NCBI GenBank assembly: GCA_947683625.1
Contig: CANTUR010000457.1
Span: 1 to 64,000 of the forward strand
Direction: 5' to 3'
Length of the DNA: 64,000 nt
Source: Mallotus nudiflorus
Taxonomy: Eukaryota; Streptophyta; Magnoliopsida; Malpighiales; Euphorbiaceae
Under the pieces are notes generated by a model. The model did not search any database and was not told where the DNA came from. It was given only the letters and a program-made list of their open reading frames with translations. Shown here piece after piece: positions 21,189-33,944 of the stretch. Both the position numbers and the translations under genes were made by a program. How positions within the stretch are numbered: position 1 is the first letter of the stretch; each line of letters opens with the position of its first letter.

Positions 21189-22126
21189 GGCTGCTGCTTC
21201 TGCTTCTGCTTTTTTTTTTTTTTTTTGATTTCTTTTTCCTTTTTTGAGAGGAGTGAGTGCGTGAGCCTAAGTTATAGTGACTTTGAGTGGTAAAATTGAA
21301 AGGATAGTGTTTCCTATGGCGAGGAGCCACGTCAACATTAGGTAAAGTTTACGCTCTTAAAAGTTAAAACTATGTGCTGGTAAAAATATGAGAAGGGTGT
21401 TAAACTGTGAAGAAATGTCAGATTATGGATTCTTGCATTTTTTTTTTTTTATTTCTTGAAAACCATATTTCAAATTTAATATAATATGTTTTTATTATGG
21501 TGCAATATAAAAATTGTTTGTAAACAAAAAAAATAAAACTTGTTTTTTTGAAACATCCGTAACGTTGAACAAGGCAAAGAAGCCAAACAGAACAAGGCCA
21601 ACCGCCCAGCAGAGCCAACGACAAAATTTGTTATGATCATACGAATAAAATTAAAATAATGAGATTAATTTTTTATTAATTAGAACCATTAATATAGAAA
21701 CAGTTTTTATATAATTTATATACGGAAAAGGTGTAAATTAGACCCCATATTTTACCTTAATTTTACATTCGACTCTTTCACTTTTTTGAGTCAAATTAAA
21801 ATGTCTATTTTGAAAATTTAGGCCATATTAAATATTTATTAAGTACAATTACCTCTTATAACTTTTTTTAATACAATTAAGTCTTATAAATTAATAAAAA
21901 ATTAATTTTAATGGATATTAACAAATAAATTTGATAATTTTTTTTAGAACTGTATAAATTTTAAAATTTTTTAAACCTATAAGATATATTTTTTTGAATT
22001 TTCTTATATTTTTAAAAATTTTACAATCAAATGATATAAATTTGAAAAAAAAATTATTCATTAATATGAATATTGACTGATAATTGATTTAAAATTTGAT
22101 TTTAACAATTAAATGAAGTTTTTTTA
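21189..22126. other. Methyltransferase upstream region
   Basis: On the minus strand the leader just before the ATG is a GCAGAAG-type purine repeat preceded by a long poly-A (poly-T on plus, about 21211-21226). I see no convincing TATA box at a fixed distance. Beyond about 21.4 kb the DNA is AT-rich with no gene. Confidence 0.5.
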
Positions 22127-22458
22127 AATTTTATTTATCAACTTAAAATTATAAATCTACACGATGATTAAAATAAGTTAACAATAAGACGAAAAAATAT
22201 AGGTTACTTTTTGGAGACATGTTGTTTTTATGCTAGCTTTGCTTCTTGCGAGGTTTCTTGCATAGCAATGACATTTTCTTTTTCAAAATTTTATTTATTA
22301 GTTTAAATTTTTAAATATATATAATAATTGATGGGTAAAATAAATTAATAATGCGATAATGTTGAAAAAATAAAGGTTACTTCTTTAAAGACGTATTGTT
22401 TTTATGCTAGCTTTGCTTCTTGCGGGATTTCTATTGCATAGCAATGACATTTTCTTTT
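22127..22458 (+). repeat. Imperfect ~165-bp tandem duplication
   Basis: Units 22127-22285 and 22291-22458 share ttttatgctagctttgcttc and catagcaatgacattttctt in the same order and spacing, with a more diverged AT-rich first half. No coding content. Confidence 0.85.
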
Positions 22459-22754
22459 TGGTTGTAAGACATCATTTACGTGATTGAATCAAAACAAGTG
22501 AGATCACTTTTGGGGGGGCAAATGTCAAGGTAATGCATTTTCTTCTTGATGATTCCATTTGCTCCATTTTCTGTAATGACTTTTTTCTCCCCTTAATACA
22601 GCTTGAATTGGGTGATAGATGATACAGATTGATATAAAATTATAAACGCTCCACTATTGATAATTTTAATTTAACATCATCGTTATAGATTTTAATGCTC
22701 TATTGTAGGTTTCATTTAATCAAGTCCTAAGATTGGTAATGACATGATGACCGT

Positions 22755-23213
22755 ATTTAGGGATGTAATCGAATCAAATCAAGTTCAGTCGATTTATTAT
22801 TAAGTTTGAACTTGATTTGACTTTTAAATTCAATTGAACTTTTTTCTTGAAAATTGATCTCGACTTGATTATATAATTTATATACTCGACCTTGATTCTA
22901 TTTGACTCATTTTGATTAATTTAATTAAATTTTTAAAAATAAATATTTTAAAATATTCAAATTTAACTTGAGTAGTTCAAATTTAATTTAATTTAATAAA
23001 ATATATTTATAATTATATTAAAATAAAATAGTAAAATAATAAATATACATGAACTCAATTAAGTTTAATAATTTATCAAATTACATATTTAAAAATTTAA
23101 AATTAATTTGATAATTTATTTGAATAGTTCGAAATCAAGTTGAACTTGACAATAACAAAATTAATTTTAAATTTTTGTCGAATATTTCCCGAATCATTTT
23201 AACTCGATTGCCC
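22755..23213. mobile_element. MITE-like element with terminal inverted repeats
   Basis: Left end tagggatgtaatcgaatc and the reverse complement of the right end (tagggcaatcgagtt) resemble each other. The interior is rich in short direct and inverted 'aactcgattg/ttgaacttga' motifs, typical of hAT-derived MITEs. No clear target duplication was found, so the boundaries are tentative. Confidence 0.45.
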
Positions 23214-24190
23214 TAACTCTACTTGACTGTCATGTGTTGGTCTCCTTTTCATTTATGTGGTGGATAGACGTTCTTGCGAGCTGGGGATATTTTACCATTT
23301 GTCCACACGGCTTTAAGTGGTTGCAAAAGAGCAAAAGAAACGTGTGTCACTGAACCATATGTGGGGAAACATATGCTGTACCATTTTCCCTGTCGGTGGA
23401 GCATCCCCTGTACCATTTCCCCTGTCGCTAGTTTGTTGTTTTGTGCTTAAAAGGGGAAAAAAATTTAGTTATGTCTCCATTAGAATATTAAAGAAAAATG
23501 GTGGGAGTTGATTGGGCATGAGCACTTTATATCATTGTCAATGATGGGTGATTTTCACCTGTGGAATCCAACTTTTCAATTGGACCTCTAAATTTTATTT
23601 TATTTTTTAAAATTGTTTTCACATTTAATTTTATTCCCAATAAAATACTCATATATATTTATTCATTTGCCTTTGGTATTAATGATATAGCATCTACGTG
23701 AATATTGATGTGGCTGACAGAAATACGACATTATGGAATAATTAGTCATGTTTGGAAAAAAAAAAATGAAGGAAAAAAAATTGAGAGAAAAATATAAAAA
23801 AATAATATTATTTTTTTTTAGATTTAAAAGAAAATAATATAAGAAAAAAAAAGTTATGGTATTTTTTTTATTAAAAAAATAAAATCTTTTTTAAAAAATA
23901 AATATATGATATATTTATTATTATATCTATGTACTAAAATAACGAGTAAAAAAGTAAATTGTAAAATAAGGATAAAATTATAAAATGAAAATAAATAGTA
24001 AAATTTTTCTCTTTTTTTTCATATTTTCTCTTCAATTTCAATTTAAAAAGATAATATAGGGAGGAAAATAAAATTAACTATCTTTTCTCCCTAAATTTTT
24101 TCTCTCATTCCAAACAAGATAACATGATTTTTTTCCCTAATTTTCATCACCCTTTTTCTATTCTCCCCACTTTTCTCTCATTCCAAATAT
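23214..24190. other. Intergenic, no gene seen
   Basis: AT-rich sequence with a short gctgtaccattttccctgtcg / cctgtaccatttcccctgtcg direct repeat at about 23374 and 23408. A 64-codon frame there has no recognisable features. Confidence 0.6.
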
Positions 24191-24687
24191 AGTGTAAAGG
24201 ATATAAATGAACCAAGCCACTCTCCAATAGTTCAATATTCGACTAAATAAAAATTTATTCAAGCTTGTATACTAGAATTCTTTTAATAAACGAATCAAAC
24301 TCAAATTATACAATATTCAGCTTGTGAAATTCGTAAACAAACTCAAATAAAAGCATGTGAGCTAACTTATAATTTTAATATTTAGTAATTTAATTTTAAA
24401 TATATAATATATAAATTTGTATTGTAAAATATATTTTAAAAAAATATTATTAGAATAAAATCATAATTTTTATTAAATATATTATAATTTATTTAATAAA
24501 TAATTTATTTTTAATTTTTAAATGTATGATTTTAATTTATAGTTTGTATTTTTTTAAAAAAATTTAAGTTCGTTTAGACTCGTTTAATTTCGCAAACAAC
24601 TCATGAATATCGTATAAGATATCAAACTTAGCTCATTTATAAACGAGCTAAGTCTGAGTTAGTTAAAACTCAGTTCGGTTACACTCT
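24191..24687. mobile_element. Second MITE-like element
   Basis: Ends agtgtaaagg…gaaccaag and, inverted, agtgtaaccgaactgag look like terminal inverted repeats. The interior has 'acgaatcaaactcaaat' and 'aaacgagctaagtctgagtt' motifs of the kind seen in common plant MITEs. No target duplication confirmed. Confidence 0.4.
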
Positions 24688-25355
24688 TAGTCATGCCAGT
24701 GTTCTATTTATTCTTTCTCTTTTAATTGTTTAAAAAGTTATTTTATTTTCTCAACTTATTATAATAAGGGAGATTCTATAATTACTATATTTTTGAAACA
24801 TTTTGATTTTATTTTATTTTCATTGTCATTTTACTTTTTATCATTTAATTGTCATTATTGAGAAAGTGAGCTTTATTTTGTTTAACAAAGTAACTATAGA
24901 ATGCATCTTGTAATAAAATATCTTAAAAAATCAAATAATAACGAAGAACAGTTAGAATTAATTGGTATGAGTTGTTTCTTTTTAAGTGAGGTATTGAGTT
25001 TGAAAACTGATATATGTAGTTGTGATCTTATCCAAATTAAATCAAATTAGTTAAAGTTGAATAAGTTATAAATATGATAATTGAAAAAAATAAAAACAAA
25101 AATGTGAACTCTAAATATAAAATACATTTCCAGTCTGCGTTTAGTTTAAACATTAGATCCAAATATAGCTTCACAAATCATTATCCTTAAGATAATCATC
25201 CCACCCCCTCACCACCACCCTTTTCTCCCCCTCACCGGTGCTGCTACCGCCACGACCACCACCATCAACCCCCCGCCACCACTCCACCGCAGCTTCACCC
25301 CCAGATGTCACTACTCTAGCTTCCTTTGAACTCAAACGAAATGAAAAATAGATAA

Positions 25356-25571
25356 TGTGATTTTGATGTTGGTGTTACTCATACGAGTGTGATTCATGGG
25401 CTTGCTGTTGTGGGTGAAATTAAGAGAGCTCGAAATGTTTTTAATCAGATGGTGAAGGATGGCGTGCTTCCTCCTTCGGCCACTTACAATGCTTTGATTC
25501 AGGTTCTGTGTCAACAGGATATTATAGAGAATGCTTTATTAGTTTCGAGGATTGTGATTTTAGAAATTTAA
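25356..25571 (+). pseudogene. PPR (pentatricopeptide repeat) protein fragment
   Basis: About 70 codons read as nearly two PPR motifs: THTSVIHGLAVVGEIKRARN..FNQMVKDGVLPP, then SATYNALIQVLCQQDIIENA. PPR proteins bind organellar RNA and normally contain many such 35-residue repeats. Here the frame is closed by a TAA at 25353-25355 and ends at 25571, with AT-rich DNA on both sides. A proline-rich, CCACC-rich stretch at 25200-25320 lies just upstream and may be part of the same relic in another frame. Confidence 0.75.
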
Positions 25572-26007
25572 AAATTTATTAAAATAATATTCATTAATAA
25601 ATTTAAAGGTTTTTCATATGTGATTATAGTTTTTCTTTCTACTTAATTTTTATCAAATAATTTTATATTGAAATATTTTTTTAAAAAATTTGAAAAAGGT
25701 TGAAATTGTCAAAATCATTAACGATTAGATTTTTTTAGGGTAAATTTGAAATTTTATAGAATTCACGGCATCTTTTATTTGATATTGATGAAATTATGAT
25801 ATTTTTGTGAAAATTAAAAAGTTAAAAATAAAATTGCAATATATCACAAATGTTTGTATTTTTCCCAACAATAACCCCTTTTTCTTTTTAGTATTGTCAG
25901 GCTGTTTTTTTTTGGTTTTTTTTGGTTTTTTTTTTTCTGGTGGTTGTTAGGTTGTATAATTAATTTATATAAATATAAATATATTATTTTATCAAATATA
26001 AATTTGT

Positions 26008-26013
<6 letters not shown>

Positions 26014-26075
<62 letters not shown>

Positions 26076-26523
26076 CAGAGCTTTAAAGTCATTAAGTTAA
26101 AATTTTATAAGTGTTTATTTTCATATTTTCATATTCATATTAAAATTTAATGTGTCAAATTCTTAAAAATTCAAATTTTTATTAAAAATAAAATATTTAC
26201 TATAGCTTTTTCATATTAATTTTTAATAAAACACTATTATATATATTTTAATACTACTCAAATTCTAAAAGTTTTTATATAATACATACTTTTTTTTTAA
26301 TCTAAAATCATTCAATCATTTTTTCAAAATTACTCAATCATTTTTCTTAAACTATTAGAAATTCTATTTTTAAAAATTTTCTCAACTAAAATACCATTAT
26401 ACATACTCCAATAATAATTTAATAGTCTCAAAACAAATTCTAATATATTTAAAAATAATGGCAATAAAAATTAAAGAAAATAAAATTAATATAACATATT
26501 TTATTTTTAATTTATTTAGTTAC
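26014..26523 (+). repeat. (TA)n plus ~450-bp unit, copy 1
   Basis: (TA)n at 26014-26071 followed by aaatgcagagctttaaagtc… and AT-rich sequence ending ttatttagtta. The same (TA)n plus unit recurs directly downstream at 26633-27127. Non-coding. Confidence 0.8.
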
Positions 26524-26628
26524 CTCTTTCTCTTTATAAAAATTCTTATGTTAAAATACATATGTTTTATATTCTATTAAACACTTTAATTATACTACAA
26601 TTAAAACACTACTTTTCTTTTTCATTAG

Positions 26629-26632
<4 letters not shown>

Positions 26633-26703
<71 letters not shown>

Positions 26704-27127
26704 TGCTGAGCTCTAAAGTCATTAAGTAAAAATTTGGACAATTGTTCATTTTTATATTTGAATATTCACTGTAAAAGCTAATATATCAAACTATTAAAAA
26801 TAAAATATTCACCATTGTTATTTAGAATTATTTTTTAGATAAAATATTATTATACATATTTCAATACTATTCAAATTATAAAACTATTTATTTATTACGT
26901 ATTTTTCTACCTTAAATCACTTAAAATATTTTTTTCAAATTAAAAATTTAAAAATTACGGTAATTATTTAGTATTATTTTTTTAAACTAAAAAACTATTA
27001 TGCATACTTTAATACTAATCTAATAATTCTAAAAATAAATCTTATTATAACCAAAAAATTATGACACCAAAAATTAAAGGAAAAATAAAATTAGTGTGAT
27101 ATATTTTATTTTTAATTTATTTAGTTA
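26633..27127 (+). repeat. (TA)n plus ~430-bp unit, copy 2
   Basis: (TA)n at 26633-26698 followed by aaatgctgagctctaaagtc… aligning through to ttatttagtta. Direct duplication of 26014-26523, moderately diverged. A hairpin (GCAAT/ATTGC) followed by CTAG lies at about 27168-27197, the form of a Helitron 3' end, but no 5' end was found. Confidence 0.8.
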
Positions 27128-27743
27128 TTATTCTATTTCACTTATTTATTTAATGATTTTATTTTGCAATTTGAGCATTGCGCAGATTTATGACTAGTTT
27201 TAATTAAATCATCCACTTTTTATTCAATTAAAAACACAATTTTCTTTTATTTAACGTAAGTAAAAATATGCAACTTATCAATTATTTTCTATTTTATTTC
27301 TCCAGTTATTATTATTATTATTATACATATTAAAAAATATATATATGTACTTTTAATAAAAAAATTATTAAATAAAATTGTTATAACAACTTTCTAAACT
27401 TTCACTTTTATGTTTAATTAATTTGTAGTTTTGAATTTATTAAAATTATTTAATAATTATATCAAAATGTGTATATTATTTAAAATCCGTATTTGCACAC
27501 GGATTCATGACTTGTTTATTATTAATTTAGATTGTCATTAGGTTGCTTTTGATTTTTTTTTTATTGTTGTTTGGCTGTTGTCTGGTTTTTTTTAAGTTGT
27601 TTTTTTTGTGTTATAAATATTAATTTATTAAATATAAATTATATAAATTTATTTACTGCTTGTAAAAATTCAAATACTAAAACACGAAAATTTCAAATGT
27701 TCACATATTATTATACAGATTTTTTTCTTTTCTTAGAGAACTG
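27128..27743. other. AT-rich, intron-like stretch before the pectinesterase relic
   Basis: No gene. The block at 27537-27650 resembles 25895-26010 (ttaggttg… gtttttttt… ataaatat), so the (TA)n units may have inserted into sequence once adjacent to the relic. A 6-bp-stem hairpin (atccgt/acggat) is at about 27485-27505. Confidence 0.5.
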
Positions 27744-27861
27744 TGTCCTTTGCAGAGTATGAGTATTACGGAATTACATATTTAGAGTACCTTATGGGAA
27801 GCAGCTAACTCAATATGAAGCAGCTCCCTACACGAGCATTTCATATATAGATGGAGATTAG
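27744..27861 (+). pseudogene. Pectinesterase last-exon relic, second copy
   Basis: Matches the last exon of the pseudogene at 7958-8157. It reads FAEYEYYG, then after a small deletion and frame change FRVPYGKQLTQYEAAPYTSISYIDGD, ending at a TAG (27859-27861). The 3' flank to about 28090 also matches 8158-8420. No other pectinesterase exon is present upstream, so this is a partial duplicate. Confidence 0.85.
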
Positions 27862-28090
27862 TTCACAATCGAGATTTTCTGTATAGCTTTCCGGATGATG
27901 ATGATAGGCTTCAAGAATTTATATAGGCTTACAAACAAATAAGTTTATGAAACAATTAACTTTTGATGCACGTTACAGATAGACAGAGAGATCGTTTTAG
28001 GTTTTAGAGAGTGACATAAAACGAGAAGGTAGCTAAAATTACTTTTAAATCATCCTAAGGCTCTATTTATTTCTATTTTATTTTATTTTA

Positions 28091-28420
28091 TTTTTTATTT
28101 GAGTCATCAGTATATTTAAAGTTTTTTAGACTTTAACTAATTCAATTTAACTTGAACAGGATTATAAGGGCAGTAAAAATTTTACAACAATTAATTTAAT
28201 ATAATTATATACATCACAACTTAAATCTGAAACATTGTTTAAGCAAGAACAATCCTTTACCAACTGAGTCTTTGTTGGTTGCTTCTTAACTAAGGGATCG
28301 ATACACTTTGATTCCATGCGGAATATGATGGCTTCTCTATACAATCCTTTCCTCTTTCTCTTGCTTTTTGGCCATCCATTGCTAAGAGGACTTGGTGTTA
28401 GGTAAATTTCGCAAGTGCAT
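28091..28420. repeat. Left part of outer inserted repeat 'X'
   Basis: The pectinesterase flank homology stops near 28090 and resumes at 42905. From 28331 the sequence (ttctctatacaatcc…) matches 41399 onward. It is interrupted at 28420/28421 by a solo LTR and continues at 31928-32260. Confidence 0.6.
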
Positions 28421-31079
28421 TGTCACGATCCAAAATAGGGGTCATGACTGACGCTAGGAAATGGGAATTCTTTCGAATTCGGAACCTGTAGTAAGCCTTT
28501 AAAATAAAATAAAAGCATGCAACATATATTAAAATAAATAAAACATTATGGAACGGAATTAAATCTTATAAATAAAATAATAATCCATCAACTCTTTAAC
28601 AACACAAGTCCACCTCATATATATATAATCTTTTAATACAAATTCTCGGTTCAAACTTTTAAAATTTAAATCTCATACATATATAATACATACAGCTCAC
28701 TGAAACAACTACTGCAGTGTCTATAATATAAAATAAAACTTAGGTAAGCAGTTTACAAAATAAGGCCGGGGTAAAAGAAATCCGGCATAAAAGTCTGCTA
28801 CTGAGGTATGAGGACAAAAACTCTCTTGAAAAAACGAATCAACTAAGGGGAGTCAGACCTCATTGAGTAAATTGTTATAATATATATACACGCATAGCTA
28901 AATGATAAATGCACACATTCAATAGTATATATAATAAATATATATACAGGTAAATACACATGGATGCAGCAAAAATCATTTTATATAATACTGAAAAATA
29001 ATAACCGTTTATGAAGGATCAAATAGAACCCTAAATGATCGCAACCTCAAGTAGTGTTAGACAACACTCTAGCCATACAGGCTCACTTATTCCAAATAAA
29101 TTCACTTGTTCCATTTGGACAGTAGATTGGTCCTGAGATACTAAGTCAACCGAGCTTCAACAGTCTGACTGTCAGTGTGATTGGCCCCGAGATACTTGGT
29201 TAATCGAGCTACAGCAATCACACTCTCAAATCACATCTCACATCAATCAAGTCAAATCAATCAAGTCGTAATCCATAAATAGGTTAGTAATTTAATCTAA
29301 ATTCTATTGTCGTACCAGTACGTACTCGGTCTTAGTGCTACCCACTAGGTAGCACGTTCTATTGATATCCTTCATTTAAAAATAAACTCGTACATTCATA
29401 AAATAAATGATGCATGACATTAACTTAAATAGCAATATAAACCATATATATACTAGAAATATACCACAAATAAACCAAGTATATTTCAAGTATATATATG
29501 TTAAACAAATTCAGTTTAATTACAAAATAAACCAAAAATAAACTATATATATATACTTAAAACAATTTAAGTATAAATTATGGATAAAACATGTATTTAA
29601 TTCAAAATATACCAAAAATATACTAAAATATACCTAACTTATACCTAAGCATTTATTAAATCATTTATGCATAATTCATAAAATTTAAACATACATTTCT
29701 AAAAACATGCATCCTAATACATGTATATATAAAATAACAACTCACAGTTGTGCGCTCCTCGAGACAGGTCTGACGGGACTGGTCCATTAGGCCTCGATCT
29801 CGGTGCAACTAAACAAATAAATGACAACATGAAATTAGAATAAATTTAACGAATTTCCTAGAGACTCGATCTAAAATACCAGACATATACTAGGAATAGG
29901 GGTTTGACTGAATGTCACGTTTTACCAGAATTCTACCGAAAATTTGGCAGAACCTCCTCTGTAAAACGGACATCTCTCTACTTAGAAGGTAGAGCTGGTC
30001 CTGCAAGAAAATACACTTCGAGTATATATAGTCACACAATCCCTCGGTTGGACTCCTAAACTACGATTCTATCGACCGAGGTTCACAATTCACGAGATAT
30101 ACACAAAATACATTAAAATTTCAAAAATACCAAAAATACCCTTTATATACCAAAATATAACAATTTAGGTATTTAAAACACTAAAAATAATTATTTTACC
30201 AATTATTATATAAAAACCCTAATTTTAATAAAATATTATTAAAAATTCATAATTCTCGATAAATTCACAAATATTAATAGAAATTCATTTTAATAAATCC
30301 AAATTACATAATTAGCCCAAAAACATATTAAAATTCACTAAAAACTCATTTATTTACAAAAATAGTATATTATATATAATTTAAAAATAAATTTTAAAAA
30401 ATAGTTTTAATTAGTTAAAAATAGTAAATAATTTTTAAAAATAATTTTTATACCTCAAATAATTATTAAAACCAATTAGACTTAATATTCAACCAAATTA
30501 TTACTAGATTACCAAGATATCCCTAATATATATAAATTCACATAATATACTATAATTATTCAAAAATTCACTAAAAATTATATAATTACTAAAAATTAAT
30601 TTCTCAACATATAATTCAATAAAATCAATAATTATACTCAATTAACCAATTAATTTTAACAAAATACTCATTTAACCTAATTTTCCAAAATTCACCTAAA
30701 CTAAATAAAATTATAATAATTACACAAAAATCACAAAAATTACAAATAAATTTCTAAAATTAATTTCAACCTCTATAAATACCATAAATCACAATTTCAA
30801 AATTTATTTAATTAATTTACGAAAATTAGAAAATATTAATAAAATAATAAAAAATTCACAAAAATCAAAATAAATTCCAAAAATTCCACAAAAATTCCAG
30901 GATGTAGATTGAGCTACTAGAAGTAACTTTTGTGAAAGAATTACGCTTGAATCATCAAGATTGAAGTTCAAAAAAATCAAGAAGCAAAAGAGGCCGAAAT
31001 TGAAACTAAGCTTAAATCCTTACCAAATCAAGTTTTCAATCTTCTAGAAGCTTAGAATCAACTTTTATGGAGTTCTAGG

Positions 31080-31320
31080 AGCACTGGAATCATCAATAAC
31101 AGTGGCCGGACAAAGGAGAACAAAAACAATGGAGTCTCTCAGGTTTCCGACCAATTCCACGGCCAAACAACTCCGGAGAAGATGGTGGGAGGTGGCGGAG
31201 CAGCTAGCGAAGGCAGTGGCATGCCGACAAGCACACTGAACGGAGGGGGAACGACGATTTGCATAGTGGATGGAGGGGAGGGGTGTCGGGTGTTGAGGTT
31301 AGAGGGGGATGGCACAAATT
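31080..31320 (-). promoter_or_regulatory. GC-rich island of LTR copy 3
   Basis: Positionally equal to the islands in copies 1, 2 and 4, with the shared ggccgga motif, and followed on the plus strand by (TA)n. The GTGAGT seen in those copies is not preserved here. The 71-codon frame across it is glycine-rich low-complexity sequence. Confidence 0.35.
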
Positions 31321-31332
31321 GTAAATTTGATA

Positions 31333-31337
<5 letters not shown>

Positions 31338-31392
<55 letters not shown>

Positions 31393-31458
31393 TTTAACAC
31401 TTAATATTATAGTATACTAATATTATATTCAAAATAATCCCACACCACATATTAATAA

Positions 31459-31500
<42 letters not shown>

Positions 31501-31571
31501 CTATATCACATGATAATAATAATAAAAACTATAATATATACATAGTTAAATAATAATAAACCCTAAAAAAG

Positions 31572-31642
<71 letters not shown>
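31338..31642. repeat. Three (TA)n tracts in LTR copy 3
   Basis: (TA)n at 31338-31388, (CA)n/(TA)n at 31459-31502 and (TA)n at 31572-31642, beside the GC-rich island. Confidence 0.9.
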
Positions 31643-31648
<6 letters not shown>

Positions 31649-31927
31649 TGAATGTATATGTATATATATTAATATGCAAAATATAATCATGCATGATGCC
31701 ATGCGATTTAATAAAACGAGCTAGCGTAAATAAATAAATAATTATTTAGGTTTTATTTTCTCAAAAATATAAATCTCGGAAAAATTTTACGTAGAAAACT
31801 TAAAATAATTAAAAATTTAACTTTAATAATTACCAAATTAATTAAATAGTCAAATATATTTATTAAAATTATTAATACTGCATATCCTGATGTAGTTTAA
31901 AAATATATAAAATCTCGGGTTATTACA

Positions 31928-32255
31928 TGCATGGTTCACAACAAGCAGTAAAGTGATGAATATGAGTATTGCTTCCACGAAGAGATTGATACCAAATACT
32001 AGCCCTAATTTTACTTCCACAGTCTAACAAAATAAAATAATTGTATGATAAATCATTTAACAAGAAAAGAAAACTTAAAGCTGAAATAATAAAATTCAAT
32101 AATTAAAAAGCTAGAGTTCGATTTGTTTCACTAGCTATTACTTTGAATTATAGAATCTTTTCATAATTCCAATTCATTAACTTAATCAAGGGTAAACCAC
32201 TCAAATTACCTAAAGTCTCTTTTTGAGTTCATCTAAGAATGCCAACATTAATTAC
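31928..32255. repeat. Continuation of repeat 'X', left copy
   Basis: Matches 41489-41815 (gttcacaacaagcagtaaag… ctagccctaattttacttcc…) and ends in attacagcc where the Sirevirus-like LTR begins. Confidence 0.75.
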
Positions 32256-33594
32256 AGCCCGAAGGGGGGGGGGGGGGAGTGAATAGAGCTACTAAATAAA
32301 AATCAAAATTAAAAATAATTCTTTGTAAGAATTGAAAGAATATTGAGAAAGAAGAATGAAGAACACAATTATTTAAGGAGTTCAGATTCAACAACAATCC
32401 TATGTCTCCACCTAACTTATCCCAAAGTTAGAATTTTTTAATCACTCACATCTTATTCATAAGATTGAGATTACATAAGAGTTTTATGGCTCACTCTTAC
32501 AACCTTACAATATGAGTTTTCAAGGCTCACTCAAAAAAACCAAATCCAAAATGTTTCAATTGACAACACTTAAACCAATTCCTTTAGAAATAAATCTCAC
32601 TTCCCTACTAATTTATCCCAAGATTTAAGATAAATAGAAATTCTATTTCTAACACACAACCAACTCCTCACAAGAGTTATAAACAAAGAGTGAATATGTG
32701 AGAATTTAAGAGCTTTAATAAAGGTTAAGATAGAGAATGATAATAAGCAAAAATGTCTTAACTTTCATTCAACTCTAGAGGTGTTTATATAGATAAACAC
32801 TAAAAAATAAGTTTTTGAAGGTCCAAATAACGTGTCCAACTAATGTGTCCAATGTCTATATTTTGAATTCAACATTTATAATTTTGAATTATTGAAAGTA
32901 ATACTATCACACAACTGTGCACGGGTTGAAACCGTGATTAGCTACTGGAGATATTTGAATTTTCCTACACTTTCTTCATAAAAGTTGTATATATTTGACT
33001 TATCTTTCCATATCATTTTGAATCACCTCAATTGGACTTTTGTAGCTTAAGATATTAATAAAATACTAAGAGCTATGCAATCTAAAATAGCATACTACTA
33101 TCAGACAGCAGTACACAAGTTGAAAACCATGATTTTCTACTGGAGAAATTCAAATTTGCCTATATTTTCTTCATAAAAGTTATAGATATTTGAATTAGAT
33201 TTCCATATCATTTTGAATTACCTTAATTGGACTTCTATAGCTCAAGATATTTTCAAAATACTAAGAGTTTGTGCAATCTAAAATGGTAGCTACATACATT
33301 GACTTCGACTCAATATTTGCATACACACATGAACTTGGATTTTGACAAGTAAGTCCAATTAAGAAAGCTCAAGATGTCTACTTTAAATATGAAAAAGATA
33401 AATTTCTCATTATAAAGCTCTAAGGTTGTCAAAAACCTCCTTGAATTTTAGAGGTCGAATTAGCCCAAATTATTCATACTTCATTTTAATTTCCAATAAA
33501 GTCCTAACTTAAACACACTTAAACAAACAAATTAAATGCTCAAAATTAAGTTTGTTAATATCAAAATTAAGATTGATTATTGTTAAGGTCAACA
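32256..33594 (-). repeat. 3' LTR of the Sirevirus-like element
   Basis: Begins beside a G homopolymer (32264-32278). The first bases expected from the other LTR (tgaaa) are missing. It contains a ~190-bp tandem pair (about 32905-33085 and 33098-33270) built on ttgaaa-ccgtgatt and tttccatatcattttgaatt. Confidence 0.85.
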
Positions 33595-33902
33595 ATCTCC
33601 TTTTTTTTTTTTTGACAAACTTATTTTGAGTTTGATAAAAAAATAATACAAAGTAAAGTGTGTGATAATGTTTGTGATAATAATGATACCAAATGAAGTA
33701 AAATATATTTATTTATTTCTCCACCTGACAAATATGGATATGATAAGAAATATAAATTCATAAATTATTCATCTTGACAAAAAAATTAAAATAAAAACAA
33801 CATAAAATATAATGAGAGGGATAAAAACATAGCATTCTTATGACAAATGTATTAAAAACATAAAATATGATAATATGATCATTTAAATAAACATTAGACA
33901 AT

Positions 33903-33944
<42 letters not shown>

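Larger units (their letters stand above)
28421..31927. mobile_element. Family A solo LTR, copy 3 (3.5 kb)
   Basis: Starts TGTCACGATCC and ends GGTTATTACA, with the target duplication tgcat at 28416-28420 and 31928-31932. The uninterrupted equivalent of the insertion site is present at 41484-41500 (aagtgcacggttcataa), which proves the boundaries. No gag, pol or second LTR lies within, so it is a solo LTR. Contains ccgagct repeat units, the gaggggagtcagacctca-type block and three (TA)n tracts. Confidence 0.92.

Noticed and set aside
23317..23511. 64-codon plus-strand frame at 23.3 kb
   Set aside because: No recognisable motif or conservation; it overlaps a short direct repeat in intergenic DNA.
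23746..24190. Possible inverted repeat catgtttgga…tccaaacaagataacatg
   Set aside because: The arms match only over about ten bases and the interior is A/T homopolymer; no target duplication.
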